DNA of 64,000 nt from Aquirufa lenticrescens (GCF_019916085.1 NZ_CP049834.1:2184501-2248500); one strand, 5' to 3'. Shown: positions 49,971-58,323, numbered from the stretch's first letter. Program-made: numbers and translations. Notes: a model not told the origin generated them from the sequence alone.

Positions 49971-52178
49971 TTATTTGATTAACAATAGTTCACGGTATTT
50001 TGGTAATGGCCACTCATCATCATCGATGATTAATTCTAATTTATCGACGCTGTAGCGAATCTCTTCGAAATAGCCTTTTACCTTTGTGCTGTACAGAACA
50101 GCTCTTTCTTCTAAATCTTCGATGTTATTTGCTTCTTTACGCGCCTCAGTCATGCCATTTTGTAAACGAACGATGGAGGACGTGTATTCGGAGATTTTTT
50201 TGATCATTTCGATCGTAGGCGCATAGTATTGAGGATCGATGCCAATTTCTTTTTGGCCCTTTACATTCTCTACTAATTGCGTTTGATACTTCAATGAAGT
50301 CGAAACAATATGGTTAATGGCCATATCACCGATCACGCGAGATTCAATTTGAATTTTCTTTACGTAGTTTTCTAATTCGATTTCATGACGTGCGTGCATC
50401 TCTTCCTTCGAATAGATACCATGTTTCGTGAATAATTCAATAGATTCTGGACGAGCGTAAACCGCTAAAGCCTCAGGTGTAGTCTTTAAATTAGACAAAC
50501 CACGACGTGCTGCCTCTTCTACCCATTCGTCTGAATATCCATTACCCTCGAAACGGATATTTTTAGATTCTTTTACATAGCGCTTTAAGACCTCCATGAT
50601 GGCTAATTCTTTCTTCACGCCTTTCTCCAAAATCTCTTCCACCTCTTTGCGGAATTTGATTAATTGGTCAGCTACAATGGTATTTAATACCGTCATTGGA
50701 GCCGCAGAGTTAGCAGAAGATCCTACCGCACGGAATTCGAATTTATTACCAGTAAAGGCAAATGGAGATGTTCTGTTGCGATCCGTATTATCTAGGATTA
50801 ACGATGGAATCTTATTGATACCTAATTTAAGGTATACATTGTCTCCTTTTTCTAATTGAATTTCGTCTAGTCCATCCATGTTTTCCATGTCGTCCAAAAC
50901 TTGGCTCATCGTACTTCCTAAGAAAGCAGAAACGATGGCTGGGGGCGCTTCATTGGCGCCTAAACGGTGTTCATTTCCTGCTGACGCGATAGACGCACGT
51001 AATAAATCAGCGCGATCATGTACCGCTTTCAAGGTATTGACAAAGAATGTCAAGAAGCGTAAATTCTCTTTAGGCTTCGATGAAGGGGCTAATAAATTAA
51101 TACCTGTATCTGTTGCTAGTGCCCAGTTATTGTGCTTTCCAGATCCGTTAATTCCTGCAAAAGGTTTTTCGTGGAATAGGACTTTGAATTTATGTTTAGA
51201 GGCCACTTTGGACATCAAATCCATCAATAAAGCATTGTGGTCACATGCTAAGTTTGCTTCTTCAAAGGTAGGCGCCACTTCAAACTGAGCTGGAGCTACC
51301 TCATTGTGACGCGTTCTCACGGGCATACCTAATTTAAGTGCCTCGATTTCGAAGTCTACCATGAAGGCATTCACGCGGTTTGGAATAGATCCGAAATAAT
51401 GATCTTCTAATTGCTGTCCTTTCGCTGGTGCATGGCCAAAAACCGTACGTCCTGCCATCACTAAATCAGGTCGCGCATTAAATAAGGCCTCGTCTACCAC
51501 GAAATATTCTTGCTCTGCTCCTAACGTAGGAATAACTTTGCTAACATCACGATTAAAGAATTCTTTAATCACAGCGGTAGCCGCTTTATCAACTAATTCG
51601 ATGGATTTTAATAAAGGTGTTTTGTAGTCCAAAGCTTCCCCTGTGTACGAAACAAAGACAGATGGAATACATAAAGTGGCCGTTCCAGCCGCATTCTCCA
51701 TAATAAAGGCTGGCGAAGATGGATCCCAACCCGTATATCCACGTGCTTCAAAAGTAGAACGAATACCTCCATTAGGAAACGAAGATGCATCGGGTTCTTG
51801 TTGTACTAGGGCCGAACCCTTGAATTTCTCTACTGCTTTTCCATTGCTTAAATCAATATCAAAGAAAGAGTCGTGTTTTTCTGCTGTGGTACCTGTTAAA
51901 GGTTGAAACCAGTGCGTATAGTGGGTTGCTCCTTTCGAAATGGCCCAAGATTTCATCGCTGCTGCTACTTCATCCGCTGCATCGCGATCGATCTTAGACC
52001 CCGTTTGGATGGCTGTATTTATTTTTAAATAAGCTTCTGGAGATAGTAATGAACGCATCACTTCATCACTGAAGGTCATGCTTCCATAATAATCCGAAAC
52101 TTTTTCTGTAGGAAGCTTTACGGGAGTTCCTGTACGGGATTGAGCTAACTCAAGAGCCTTAAATCGAGTGATTGCCAT
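49971..52178 (-). CDS. glnN: Glutamine synthetase type III
   Basis: 735 aa, the length of GSIII (about 700-730 aa). Diagnostic parts are YYGSMTFSDEVMR at the N-terminus, HYTHWFQPLTGTTAEKHDSF, FPNGGIRSTFEARGYTGWDPSSPAF, PTLGAEQEYFVVD (metal site), and HEKPFAGINGSGKHNNWAL. The C-terminal GSIII helical domain ends YSVDKLELIIDDDEWPLPKYRELLLI. It makes glutamine from glutamate, ammonium and ATP. It is divergent from a second, unrelated glutamine synthetase across 238 bases. Confidence 0.96.
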   Translation of the reverse strand: MAITRFKALELAQSRTGTPVKLPTEKVSDYYGSMTFSDEVMRSLLSPEAYLKINTAIQTGSKIDRDAADEVAAAMKSWAISKGATHYTHWFQPLTGTTAEKHDSFFDIDLSNGKAVEKFKGSALVQQEPDASSFPNGGIRSTFEARGYTGWDPSSPAFIMENAAGTATLCIPSVFVSYTGEALDYKTPLLKSIELVDKAATAVIKEFFNRDVSKVIPTLGAEQEYFVVDEALFNARPDLVMAGRTVFGHAPAKGQQLEDHYFGSIPNRVNAFMVDFEIEALKLGMPVRTRHNEVAPAQFEVAPTFEEANLACDHNALLMDLMSKVASKHKFKVLFHEKPFAGINGSGKHNNWALATDTGINLLAPSSKPKENLRFLTFFVNTLKAVHDRADLLRASIASAGNEHRLGANEAPPAIVSAFLGSTMSQVLDDMENMDGLDEIQLEKGDNVYLKLGINKIPSLILDNTDRNRTSPFAFTGNKFEFRAVGSSANSAAPMTVLNTIVADQLIKFRKEVEEILEKGVKKELAIMEVLKRYVKESKNIRFEGNGYSDEWVEEAARRGLSNLKTTPEALAVYARPESIELFTKHGIYSKEEMHARHEIELENYVKKIQIESRVIGDMAINHIVSTSLKYQTQLVENVKGQKEIGIDPQYYAPTIEMIKKISEYTSSIVRLQNGMTEARKEANNIEDLEERAVLYSTKVKGYFEEIRYSVDKLELIIDDDEWPLPKYRELLLIK

Positions 52179-52334
52179 ATGAAGTTTTTATTTCTAGGTA
52201 AAAATAGCGAATTGATGCGGTATAAAAAATGTCAAAAAATGAAAATCAGGATTGAATTTTCTGTTTTTAATTTGGATTTTTTGAGTTTTTACAAAATCCT
52301 CGATCGTTTTTGCAGGATTTTTTGGCCCAAACTA

Positions 52335-52364
52335 TTGTTTTTCCTAAAAAGAGGTATATTTTTG
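52335..52364 (+). promoter_or_regulatory. Main promoter of the type II glutamine synthetase gene (TTG-N19-TATTTTTG)
   Basis: TTG 52335-52337, a spacer of 19, and TATTTTTG 52357-52364 match the Bacteroidota consensus exactly. Transcription would begin near 52370, giving a leader of about 47 bases. The -7 box is part of a longer element, TTCCTAAAAAGAGG-TATATTTTTG, that is duplicated downstream. Confidence 0.75.
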
Positions 52365-52373
52365 CTATACGAA

Positions 52374-52393
52374 TTCCTAAAAAAGTATTTTTG
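52374..52393 (+). promoter_or_regulatory. Duplicated promoter-like element (P2) of the type II glutamine synthetase gene
   Basis: TTCCTAAAAAAGTATTTTTG repeats the element of the first promoter (52341-52364) with a shorter gap. It contains a perfect -7 box at 52386-52393. A TTG lies 21 bases upstream of the box. A second start near 52398 would leave a short leader of about 19 bases. Confidence 0.5.
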
Positions 52394-52416
52394 TTTCAAA
52401 ATCAAGTTTAAAAATC

Positions 52417-53430
52417 ATGGCTAAATCAAAATTAGAGTACATTTGGTTGGATGGCTACAAACCAACACAAAGTTTACGTTCTAAGACTAAAATTGAGAAC
52501 AATTTTAGCGGCAAATTAGAAGACCTAGATATGTGGTCTTTCGATGGTTCTTCTACTCAACAAGCGGAAGGTGGTTCTTCTGACTGTTTATTGAAGCCAG
52601 TCTATGTTTGCCCAGATCCAGCACGCCGTGATGGTTATTTAGTAATGTGTGAAGTATTAAACGCGGACGGAACTCCACATGAGTCGAATGGTCGTGCTAC
52701 GATTGATGACGATGATAACGATTTCTGGTTCGGTTTTGAACAAGAGTATTTCCTTTGGGATCCAGAAACAAACAAGCCTTTAGGTTTCCCAGCAAATGGG
52801 TATCCAGCACCTCAAGGTCCTTACTATTGTTCAGTAGGCGCAAATAACGCATACGGTCGTGAGATTATTGAAGAACACATGGACTTGTGTATCGACGCAG
52901 GTTTAAATATTGAAGGTATCAACGCTGAGGTAGCAGCTGGACAATGGGAATTCCAAATGTTCGCAAAAGGTGCTAAACAAGCAGGTGATGAAATCTGGTT
53001 AGGTCGTTATATTTTAGAGCGTTTAGGCGAGAAATATGGTGTTGCGATCAACTGGCACTGCAAGCCATTAGGTGAATTAGATTGGAACGGTTCAGGAATG
53101 CACGCGAACTTCTCTAACACAGTATTACGTACAGCAGGAAACAAAGAAGCATACGATAAAATTTGTCAATCATTCGCTCCATTTGTGAAAGAACACATCG
53201 AGGTGTACGGTGCAGACAACCACATGCGTTTAACAGGTAAGCACGAGACAGCTTCGATTCACGATTTCTCTTATGGAATCTCTGATCGTGGTGCATCGAT
53301 TCGTATCCCTATCGCAGCAGTAGAAAAAGGATGGAAAGGTTGGTTAGAAGACCGTCGTCCGAACTCAGCGGCAGATCCATATAAAGTGGCTGCTCGTATT
53401 ATCAAGACGGTTAAGACTGCCAAAGTATAA
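52417..53430 (+). CDS. glnII: Glutamine synthetase type II (eukaryote-like)
   Basis: 337 aa. The beta-grasp start LEYIWLDGYKPTQSLRSKT, then WSFDGSSTQQAEGGSSDCLLKPVYVCPDPAR, WFGFEQEYFLWD, VGANNAYGREIIEEHMD and INWHCKPLGELDWNGSGMHANFSN follow the eukaryotic/GSII pattern, not GSI or GSIII. It is much smaller than GSIII and is made from a separate promoter with a duplicated element. Having GSII and GSIII together suggests different use under low and high nitrogen (inference). The terminator follows 38 bases after the stop. Confidence 0.95.
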   Translation: MAKSKLEYIWLDGYKPTQSLRSKTKIENNFSGKLEDLDMWSFDGSSTQQAEGGSSDCLLKPVYVCPDPARRDGYLVMCEVLNADGTPHESNGRATIDDDDNDFWFGFEQEYFLWDPETNKPLGFPANGYPAPQGPYYCSVGANNAYGREIIEEHMDLCIDAGLNIEGINAEVAAGQWEFQMFAKGAKQAGDEIWLGRYILERLGEKYGVAINWHCKPLGELDWNGSGMHANFSNTVLRTAGNKEAYDKICQSFAPFVKEHIEVYGADNHMRLTGKHETASIHDFSYGISDRGASIRIPIAAVEKGWKGWLEDRRPNSAADPYKVAARIIKTVKTAKV

Positions 53431-53467
53431 TACATTTATTAAGCATTTATATACTTTTATAGATAAG

Positions 53468-53492
53468 ATGGCGGGTTTTCCCGCCATTTTTG
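53468..53492 (+). terminator. Terminator of the type II glutamine synthetase gene
   Basis: ATGGCGGG-TTTT-CCCGCCAT is a perfect 8-bp stem followed by TTTTTG. The mtaB -7 box begins 9 bases after the stem. Confidence 0.93.
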
Positions 53493-53495
53493 TTT

Positions 53496-53503
53496 TACCT
53501 TTG
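53496..53503 (+). promoter_or_regulatory. -7 element TACCTTTG of mtaB
   Basis: A perfect TAnnTTTG with ATG at 53520, so the leader would be about 12 bases. It overlaps the terminator tail of the preceding gene. No TTG at ideal spacing is present. Confidence 0.45.
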
Positions 53504-53519
53504 CATCCTGATTTCAGGT

Positions 53520-54833
53520 ATGAAAAAAGTCGCTTTTTACACTCTTGGTTGCAAATTGAATTTTGCCGAATCCAGCTCCATCGCTCGGTCTCTCGAACCG
53601 ATGGGTTTTGTTCGCGCGGAGTTTCAGGATCAACCGGATTTGTTTGTCATCAATACCTGTAGCGTTACGGAACAGGCAGATAAGAAGTGTAAGAAAGTTG
53701 TTCGAGAAGCGAAGAAAATTAATCCGAATTCGACCATTGTTATCATTGGCTGTTATGCCCAATTGAAGCCAGAAGAAATTTCGGCTATTCCAGGGGTGGA
53801 TTTAGTGTTAGGGGCGAATGAGAAGTTTCAATTGCCTACCTTGCTTCCCCCCTATTTGAATCGTGAATCTGCGGATTTACCTAAGTTAATTGCCTCGGAG
53901 ATCCGCTACGATCTCGATTATCATGCGTCCTATTCTGTGAATGATCGCACTCGTACTTTCTTGAAGGTGCAGGATGGTTGCGATTATCCTTGTTCTTATT
54001 GTACGATTCCTTTGGCTCGTGGCCAGTCGCGTTCTGATACGATAGAAAAAGTGTTGGGTTTAATTGAAGAGATTGCTGCCAAAGATGTCAAGGAAATAGT
54101 CCTCACAGGAGTTAATATTGGTGATTTTGGCATTCAAAACGGAAAGCGTGTAGAAACCTTTTTTCAGCTTGTTCAAGCGATTGAAGAGAAGTCAACCATT
54201 CAGCGTTTCCGTATTTCATCCATAGAGCCTAATTTGTTGACTTCGGAGATGATATCCTTTTTAGGTTCGTCCACAAAGTTTGTTCCTCATTTCCATATAC
54301 CCTTGCAATCCGGGTCGAATGCGGTTTTACGTTTGATGAAGCGACGCTATCAACGAGAATTATATGTTGATCGGGTGATGTCCATTAAAGAAGTGATGCC
54401 CAATGCGTGCATCGGAGTCGATGTAATTGTAGGTCATCCAGGAGAAACACCTGAATTATTTTTAGAAACTTATGAGTTTTTAAACGGTTTAGCTATTTCT
54501 TATCTACATGTTTTCCCTTATTCTGAGCGCCCGAATACCTATGCGGTGGATATCAAACCCAAAGTAGATGGTATGCAAAAAGCGGAGCGTTCGAAGATGT
54601 TACATATTTTATCGGATAAAAAACGTCATGCTTTTTATGAGTCTCAAGCCGGTTTAAAAGGTCAGGTTTTGTTTGAAGAATCAGCCACACCGGGTACGAT
54701 GGAAGGTTTTTCTGAAAACTACGTTCGAGTGGTTGTACCTTTTGATCCTTTACAAATCAATACTGTTCAGCAAGTTCGTTATAAATCGCTGAATGAGACG
54801 GGTGAGATGTTAGGGGTTGTTTTAGAGCATTAG
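53520..54833 (+). CDS. mtaB: tRNA methylthiotransferase MtaB (threonylcarbamoyladenosine-37)
   Basis: 437 aa from ATG 53520 (MKKVAFYTLGCKLNFAES). The first Fe-S cluster uses Cys11, Cys47 and Cys78 (TLGCKLN, NTCSVT, IIGCYAQ). The radical SAM cluster is CDYPCSYC (Cys154, Cys158, Cys161). The C-terminus contains a TRAM-like domain (about 370-437). LGCKLNFAES and the size place it in the MtaB clade rather than MiaB or RimO. It adds a methylthio group to t6A37 of tRNA. The TAG stop opens the inverted word repeat downstream. Confidence 0.92.
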   Translation: MKKVAFYTLGCKLNFAESSSIARSLEPMGFVRAEFQDQPDLFVINTCSVTEQADKKCKKVVREAKKINPNSTIVIIGCYAQLKPEEISAIPGVDLVLGANEKFQLPTLLPPYLNRESADLPKLIASEIRYDLDYHASYSVNDRTRTFLKVQDGCDYPCSYCTIPLARGQSRSDTIEKVLGLIEEIAAKDVKEIVLTGVNIGDFGIQNGKRVETFFQLVQAIEEKSTIQRFRISSIEPNLLTSEMISFLGSSTKFVPHFHIPLQSGSNAVLRLMKRRYQRELYVDRVMSIKEVMPNACIGVDVIVGHPGETPELFLETYEFLNGLAISYLHVFPYSERPNTYAVDIKPKVDGMQKAERSKMLHILSDKKRHAFYESQAGLKGQVLFEESATPGTMEGFSENYVRVVVPFDPLQINTVQQVRYKSLNETGEMLGVVLEH

Positions 54834-54938
54834 TCCGGAGGAATTTAGTCCGAAGTCCGGAGGGGAAATCACATCTTCATTTATTTATTGCACACACTTT
54901 GCCTTCGGACTTATTCCCTGCGGACTGTTTTCGCAGAC
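54832..54938. repeat. Inverted short-word repeat pair at the mtaB/amt junction
   Basis: Arm A 54832-54855 (AGTCCGGAGG, then TTTAGTCCGAAG) and arm B 54903-54926 (reverse complement AGTCCGCAGG, then ATAAGTCCGAAG) match at 20 of 24. The word AGTCCG recurs three times in arm A alone. Arm A starts inside the mtaB TAG stop. The terminator of this junction lies just downstream at 54950-54982. Confidence 0.8.
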
Positions 54939-54949
54939 AACTAAAAACA

Positions 54950-54982
54950 AAAAAGTCGAAAGCTAGTAGCCTCCGACTTTTT
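54950..54982. terminator. Bidirectional terminator between mtaB and amt
   Basis: AAAAAGTCG and CGACTTTTT close a stem (54950-54958 with 54974-54982), with an inner short hairpin, A and T runs on both sides, 50 bases after the amt stop on the minus strand. Confidence 0.78.
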
Positions 54983-55033
54983 GATTGAAACAAAACCACA
55001 AGAACCATTACTTGCGGCTTTGCTATTGTTGAA

Positions 55034-56380
55034 TTACTCAGCTAACGACTCATCGTGTTGTGAGATATCCAAACCTAATCTTTCTTCTTCCTCGTTCACA
55101 CGTAATGGAATGATTTTGTCCGTGATGATCAAAAGGATATAAGATAAACCGAAAGCAAAGGCAGATACGATTGCTAAGGCTAATAAGTGCTTTAAGAATA
55201 ATGAAGTCTCTCCGTAGAATAAACCTTGTTCAGCTACAGCTGCGTTAACGGCTGATGTTGCGAAGATACCTGTCATTAACATACCTACCATACCACCTAA
55301 ACCATGGCAAGGGAATACGTCTAATGTATCATCTAAGTTAGAAGAGGCTCTCCAGTGTGCAGCAATGTTAGAAACAATCGCAGCTACTACACCGATGAAA
55401 ATCGCTACTGGAACTGTTACAAAACCAGATGCTGGTGTAATCGCTACTAAACCTACCACCGCACCGATACAGAAACCTAAGGCAGAAACTTTCTTACCAC
55501 GAGTTACATCAAATAAAATCCAAGATAAACCTGCTGCTGCAGCCGCTACGTGAGTGGTTGCGAATGCTGTTACGGCTAATCCATTTGCTCCTACGGCAGA
55601 ACCTGCGTTGAAACCAAACCATCCGAACCATAATAAACCTGTTCCTAATAATACGTAAGGAATATTAGCTGGAGGCAAGATGTTAGACTCGATGTGAGAC
55701 TTACGACGACGTAAGTATAATGCACCAGCTAAAGCGGCCCAACCTGCTGACATGTGAACAACCGTTCCTCCAGCAAAATCCAATACGCCTAAGTTAAATA
55801 AGAAACCATCTGGGTGCCATGTCCAGTGAGCTAAAGGAGCATAAACCACCACACAGAAAAGAACCATGAATAGAACAAAAGCACGGAAGTTAATACGCTC
55901 AGCTAACGCACCAGAGATTAACGCTGGAGTGATAACGGCAAACTTCATTTGGAAAAATGCGAATAAGGCAAATGGAATAGTGAATTTCAATTGATCAGAG
56001 GATCCTAAAGATAATTTGTGATCAAATACGCCATTGAACATAAAGAATGTTCTAGGGTCACCGATCCAGCCACCTAAAGAGTCACCGAATGCTAAAGAGA
56101 AGCCAAAAACAATCCAAATCACGGAGATAACTCCCATGGCGATGAACGATTGTAGCATCGTAGAGATCACGTTTTTGTGATTAACCATTCCACCGTAGAA
56201 ATAAGCTAATCCAGGTGTCATTAATAAAACTAAGCCAGAGGCTACAATCATCCAGGCAGTATCACCTGTGTCTAATCCTTCCGTAGGCATAGCACCAGGA
56301 ACAGAAGTTGTGAACAATGCAAGCACGGCTACCGCTAATAAAACTAATAACGGGATCCAGGTTGGTTTTTGTGTCGTCAT
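55034..56380 (-). CDS. amt: Ammonium transporter Amt
   Basis: 448 aa with about eleven to twelve membrane helices. Motifs: DTAWMIVASGLVLLMTPGLAYFYGGMV, HWTWHPDGFLF (first of the twin His), DFAGGTVVHMSAGWAALAGAL, and DVFPCHGLGGMVGMLMTGIFA (second His). It conducts ammonium or ammonia. It is the second gene of a porin-Amt pair, 27 bases after the porin stop. No glnK/PII gene is adjacent, which is unusual for amt and suggests control in another way or elsewhere. Confidence 0.96.
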   Translation of the reverse strand: MTTQKPTWIPLLVLLAVAVLALFTTSVPGAMPTEGLDTGDTAWMIVASGLVLLMTPGLAYFYGGMVNHKNVISTMLQSFIAMGVISVIWIVFGFSLAFGDSLGGWIGDPRTFFMFNGVFDHKLSLGSSDQLKFTIPFALFAFFQMKFAVITPALISGALAERINFRAFVLFMVLFCVVVYAPLAHWTWHPDGFLFNLGVLDFAGGTVVHMSAGWAALAGALYLRRRKSHIESNILPPANIPYVLLGTGLLWFGWFGFNAGSAVGANGLAVTAFATTHVAAAAAGLSWILFDVTRGKKVSALGFCIGAVVGLVAITPASGFVTVPVAIFIGVVAAIVSNIAAHWRASSNLDDTLDVFPCHGLGGMVGMLMTGIFATSAVNAAVAEQGLFYGETSLFLKHLLALAIVSAFAFGLSYILLIITDKIIPLRVNEEEERLGLDISQHDESLAE

Positions 56381-56407
56381 GTTTTTAAATGTTAAGGGTG
56401 GATATAA

Positions 56408-57550
56408 TTAAAACTTATAGATGAAGTGCAAGCCTAAAGTTGTTTGTGATTTTTGATCTTTACCATCACCATCTACGAATTGAGCTGTTTTGTAAGAGTC
56501 AGTACGTAATTCTGGTTTGATTAATAAATGTCCTTCTGCAGCTGTGAATGTAGCTGTTAATGTCAAAGAGCTAACATCTGTTCCTGATCCATCTGCTGCG
56601 CGTAAAGCACGGGCACCAGCAGTATTGTCGAAAACTTCGTAACGACCACCTAAGCTGAATTTATCAGTGAATGCATAGTTAGAGTAAAGAGCAACGCCAC
56701 CCCATGTTTTGCTATCGCCTACGTTTCCACCGCCTTGGAAATCACCTGTTTGTGATCCGTAAGCTGCGTTAAGTCCTAATAGGTATTTAGGTGTGATTTG
56801 GTAAGATGTTGTTAAGTCTAACAAGTTGTAGCTACCTGAATCATCTTTTCCAGTAGATAAGGGAGCGGATTCGTTTGAGCTAATACCATTCACATATAAG
56901 TTCCAACCTGCTGCTGGCGAAGTGAATACTTGGTAGATAAAACCTTTAGAGGCGTTGTTGTCATTTAAATTATCCACATTGTTGACCAATCCAACCATGG
57001 CAGAAAATTTGTCAGAGAATGCGTAATTCGCTTTAGCACCAATATGATAGAACGGTCCATTATTGAAGAGGTTAGAAAGTGAATAGTTGTAGTTAATTGG
57101 AGCGTCGATTACTTCATATCCAATGTGTGTTCCAAATTGACCGACAGTTAACGTTAATTTGTCGCTCGCTTTCCAATTGAAATAAGCTTGTTTGATGGCC
57201 AAAGCTGTGGATGCTTTTCCTGCGCCTAAAGGTCCAATTACGTTACCATATTGACCAAGGTCAGCGTTAGGTCCAAATGTTAAATCAACCACTACATCGG
57301 CAGATTTAGTAGCGTATCCAAATTTCGTTTGAACTAGTCCTAATGAAAATTGATTTGACTTCTGGTCGAAAGCTCTTTCGTATCCAGAGGCACCTAGGTT
57401 ACTTCTGTTAGTAGGTCCATTGAAATTCAACATATAGTATGAATCAATGTAACCTGAAAAAGTGAACTTCGGAGCTTCCGCTTCTTTTTCTTGGGAAAAT
57501 CCACAAAAGGCTGTTGCGGCAAAAAGGGCTGTTAGGATCGTTTTTTTCAT
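56408..57550 (-). CDS. Outer membrane porin-like beta-barrel protein (upstream of amt)
   Basis: 380 aa with a signal peptide (KKTILTALFAATAFCGFSQE). The mature part is a series of amphipathic beta strands (KFTFSGYIDSYYMLNFNGPT, FSLGLVQTKFGYA, LTVGQFGTHIGYEVID...) ending in an aromatic C-terminal strand (LGLHFIYKF). It belongs to the outer-membrane barrel families found beside amt in Bacteroidota. It probably lets ammonium or small nitrogen compounds cross the outer membrane (inference from context). It has a long AT-rich upstream region. Confidence 0.88.
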   Translation of the reverse strand: MKKTILTALFAATAFCGFSQEKEAEAPKFTFSGYIDSYYMLNFNGPTNRSNLGASGYERAFDQKSNQFSLGLVQTKFGYATKSADVVVDLTFGPNADLGQYGNVIGPLGAGKASTALAIKQAYFNWKASDKLTLTVGQFGTHIGYEVIDAPINYNYSLSNLFNNGPFYHIGAKANYAFSDKFSAMVGLVNNVDNLNDNNASKGFIYQVFTSPAAGWNLYVNGISSNESAPLSTGKDDSGSYNLLDLTTSYQITPKYLLGLNAAYGSQTGDFQGGGNVGDSKTWGGVALYSNYAFTDKFSLGGRYEVFDNTAGARALRAADGSGTDVSSLTLTATFTAAEGHLLIKPELRTDSYKTAQFVDGDGKDQKSQTTLGLHFIYKF

Positions 57551-57819
57551 GTGGGCTGTTGTTTAAAAGTAAAAAATGCTTGATTACGATTCAAAGGTGC
57601 AGCCTTAAATTATACTTTCCAAATATTATCGGCAAAATTTTAACCTAATTTTTAACTTTTTGCAAAAAAATGCCAAAAAGTGGTTAAAAATTAAACCTAA
57701 AATTTAAGATTTTGCAAAAATGGAAATAAAATAGGATAAAAATTGAACTAGCAGATTTGCTTCTTGGAAAAATATAATATTAGTCAAGAGTCGCTAGTTG
57801 GGAGTCGATTGTCTTTTTT

Positions 57820-57953
57820 AAAGAATAAAGCACAAAGCACAAAGAATAAAGTTGGAATCGCCTTCGGCGATGGCCTTCAGAAAAGTATGGACATAAAAAA
57901 TGGGGCCGAAGCCCCATCCTTATTTATACTTTATGCTCTATGCTCTATAATCT
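57820..57953. repeat. Inverted short-word repeat pair in the ferredoxin 3' UTR
   Basis: Arm A 57825-57850 (ATAAAGCACAAAGCACAAAG then AATAAA) and arm B 57923-57948 (reverse complement ATAGAGCATAGAGCATAAAG then TATAAA) match at 21 of 26. Four of the five mismatches become G-U pairs in the minus-strand RNA, so 25 of 26 positions can pair there. The terminator hairpin lies in the loop. Confidence 0.8.
57893..57917 (-). terminator. Terminator of the ferredoxin gene
   Basis: On the minus strand ATGGGGC-TTCG-GCCCCAT forms a perfect 7-bp stem with a stable UUCG loop, followed by TTTTTTAT. It lies about 60 bases after the ferredoxin stop. Confidence 0.93.
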
Positions 57954-57954
57954 A

Positions 57955-57977
57955 AATTAAAAGCGAAGCTTTTAATT
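57955..57977 (-). other. Stem-loop overlapping the ferredoxin stop codon
   Basis: AATTAAAAGC-GAA-GCTTTTAATT, a 10-bp stem whose last bases are the ferredoxin TAA. No T run follows, so it is probably an mRNA 3' structure rather than a terminator. Confidence 0.6.
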
Positions 57978-58323
57978 ATTCCGCATGCAACCAAGCCTTT
58001 TTAGCTAATAAAGTTTCGTTGTCTTCTACGTGATCTGGATCCGGTACGCAGCAATCCACTGGGCAAACCGCAGCACATTGTGGTTCCTCGTGGAAACCAG
58101 TACATTCCGTACACTTATCTGGAACGATATAATAGAATTCTTCTGAAACAGGCTCTACGGGTGTTTTAGCATCCATCGATGAACCGTCTTCTAGTTCAAT
58201 TTCTGTTAAAGCGGTACCTCCGGCCCAAGTCCATTCTACACCACCTTCATAAATAGCTGTGTTTGGGCATTCTGGTTCACAAGCCCCACAGTTAATGCAT
58301 TCGTCTGTTATGATAATTGCCAT
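57976..58323 (-). CDS. 2[4Fe-4S] ferredoxin (dicluster type)
   Basis: 115 aa. The first cluster is [12 protein letters not shown] (Cys9, 12, 15, 19). The second motif is interrupted: [21 protein letters not shown], as in the long-chain Allochromatium/Azotobacter-type ferredoxins. The C-terminus is extended ([22 protein letters not shown]). It carries electrons at low potential. It is divergent from the LuxC-like acyl-CoA reductase, a pairing usual in Bacteroidota. Confidence 0.92.
   Translation of the reverse strand: MAIIITDECINCGACEPECPNTAIYEGGVEWTWAGGTALTEIELEDGSSMDAKTPVEPVSEEFYYIVPDKCTECTGFHEEPQCAAVCPVDCCVPDPDHVEDNETLLAKKAWLHAE

Larger units (their letters stand above)
57551..57975 (-). 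other. 425-base intergenic region upstream of the porin-amt operon
   Basis: The region is AT-rich. 57551-57770 is the leader and promoter region of porin-amt with several T/A tracts and TTTTGCAAAA-like repeats. I find no perfect TAnnTTTG and only a sigma-54-like GG/GC pair with wrong spacing. 57776-57811 holds a GAGTCG word repeat, 57820-57851 and 57923-57953 an inverted word repeat, 57900-57917 a terminator, and 57955-57977 a hairpin at the ferredoxin stop. No gene is seen. Confidence 0.7.

Noticed and set aside
52179-52424. 81-codon frame in the GSIII/GSII spacer
   Set aside because: It is Phe/Lys/Leu-rich low complexity from AT-rich DNA, covers the two GSII promoters and overlaps the GSII start.
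57662-57674. Sigma-54-like element (GG...GC on the minus strand) upstream of the porin-amt operon
   Set aside because: The distance between GG and GC is 9 bases instead of the strict 10, and the sequence is a T tract, so it is probably chance in AT-rich DNA.
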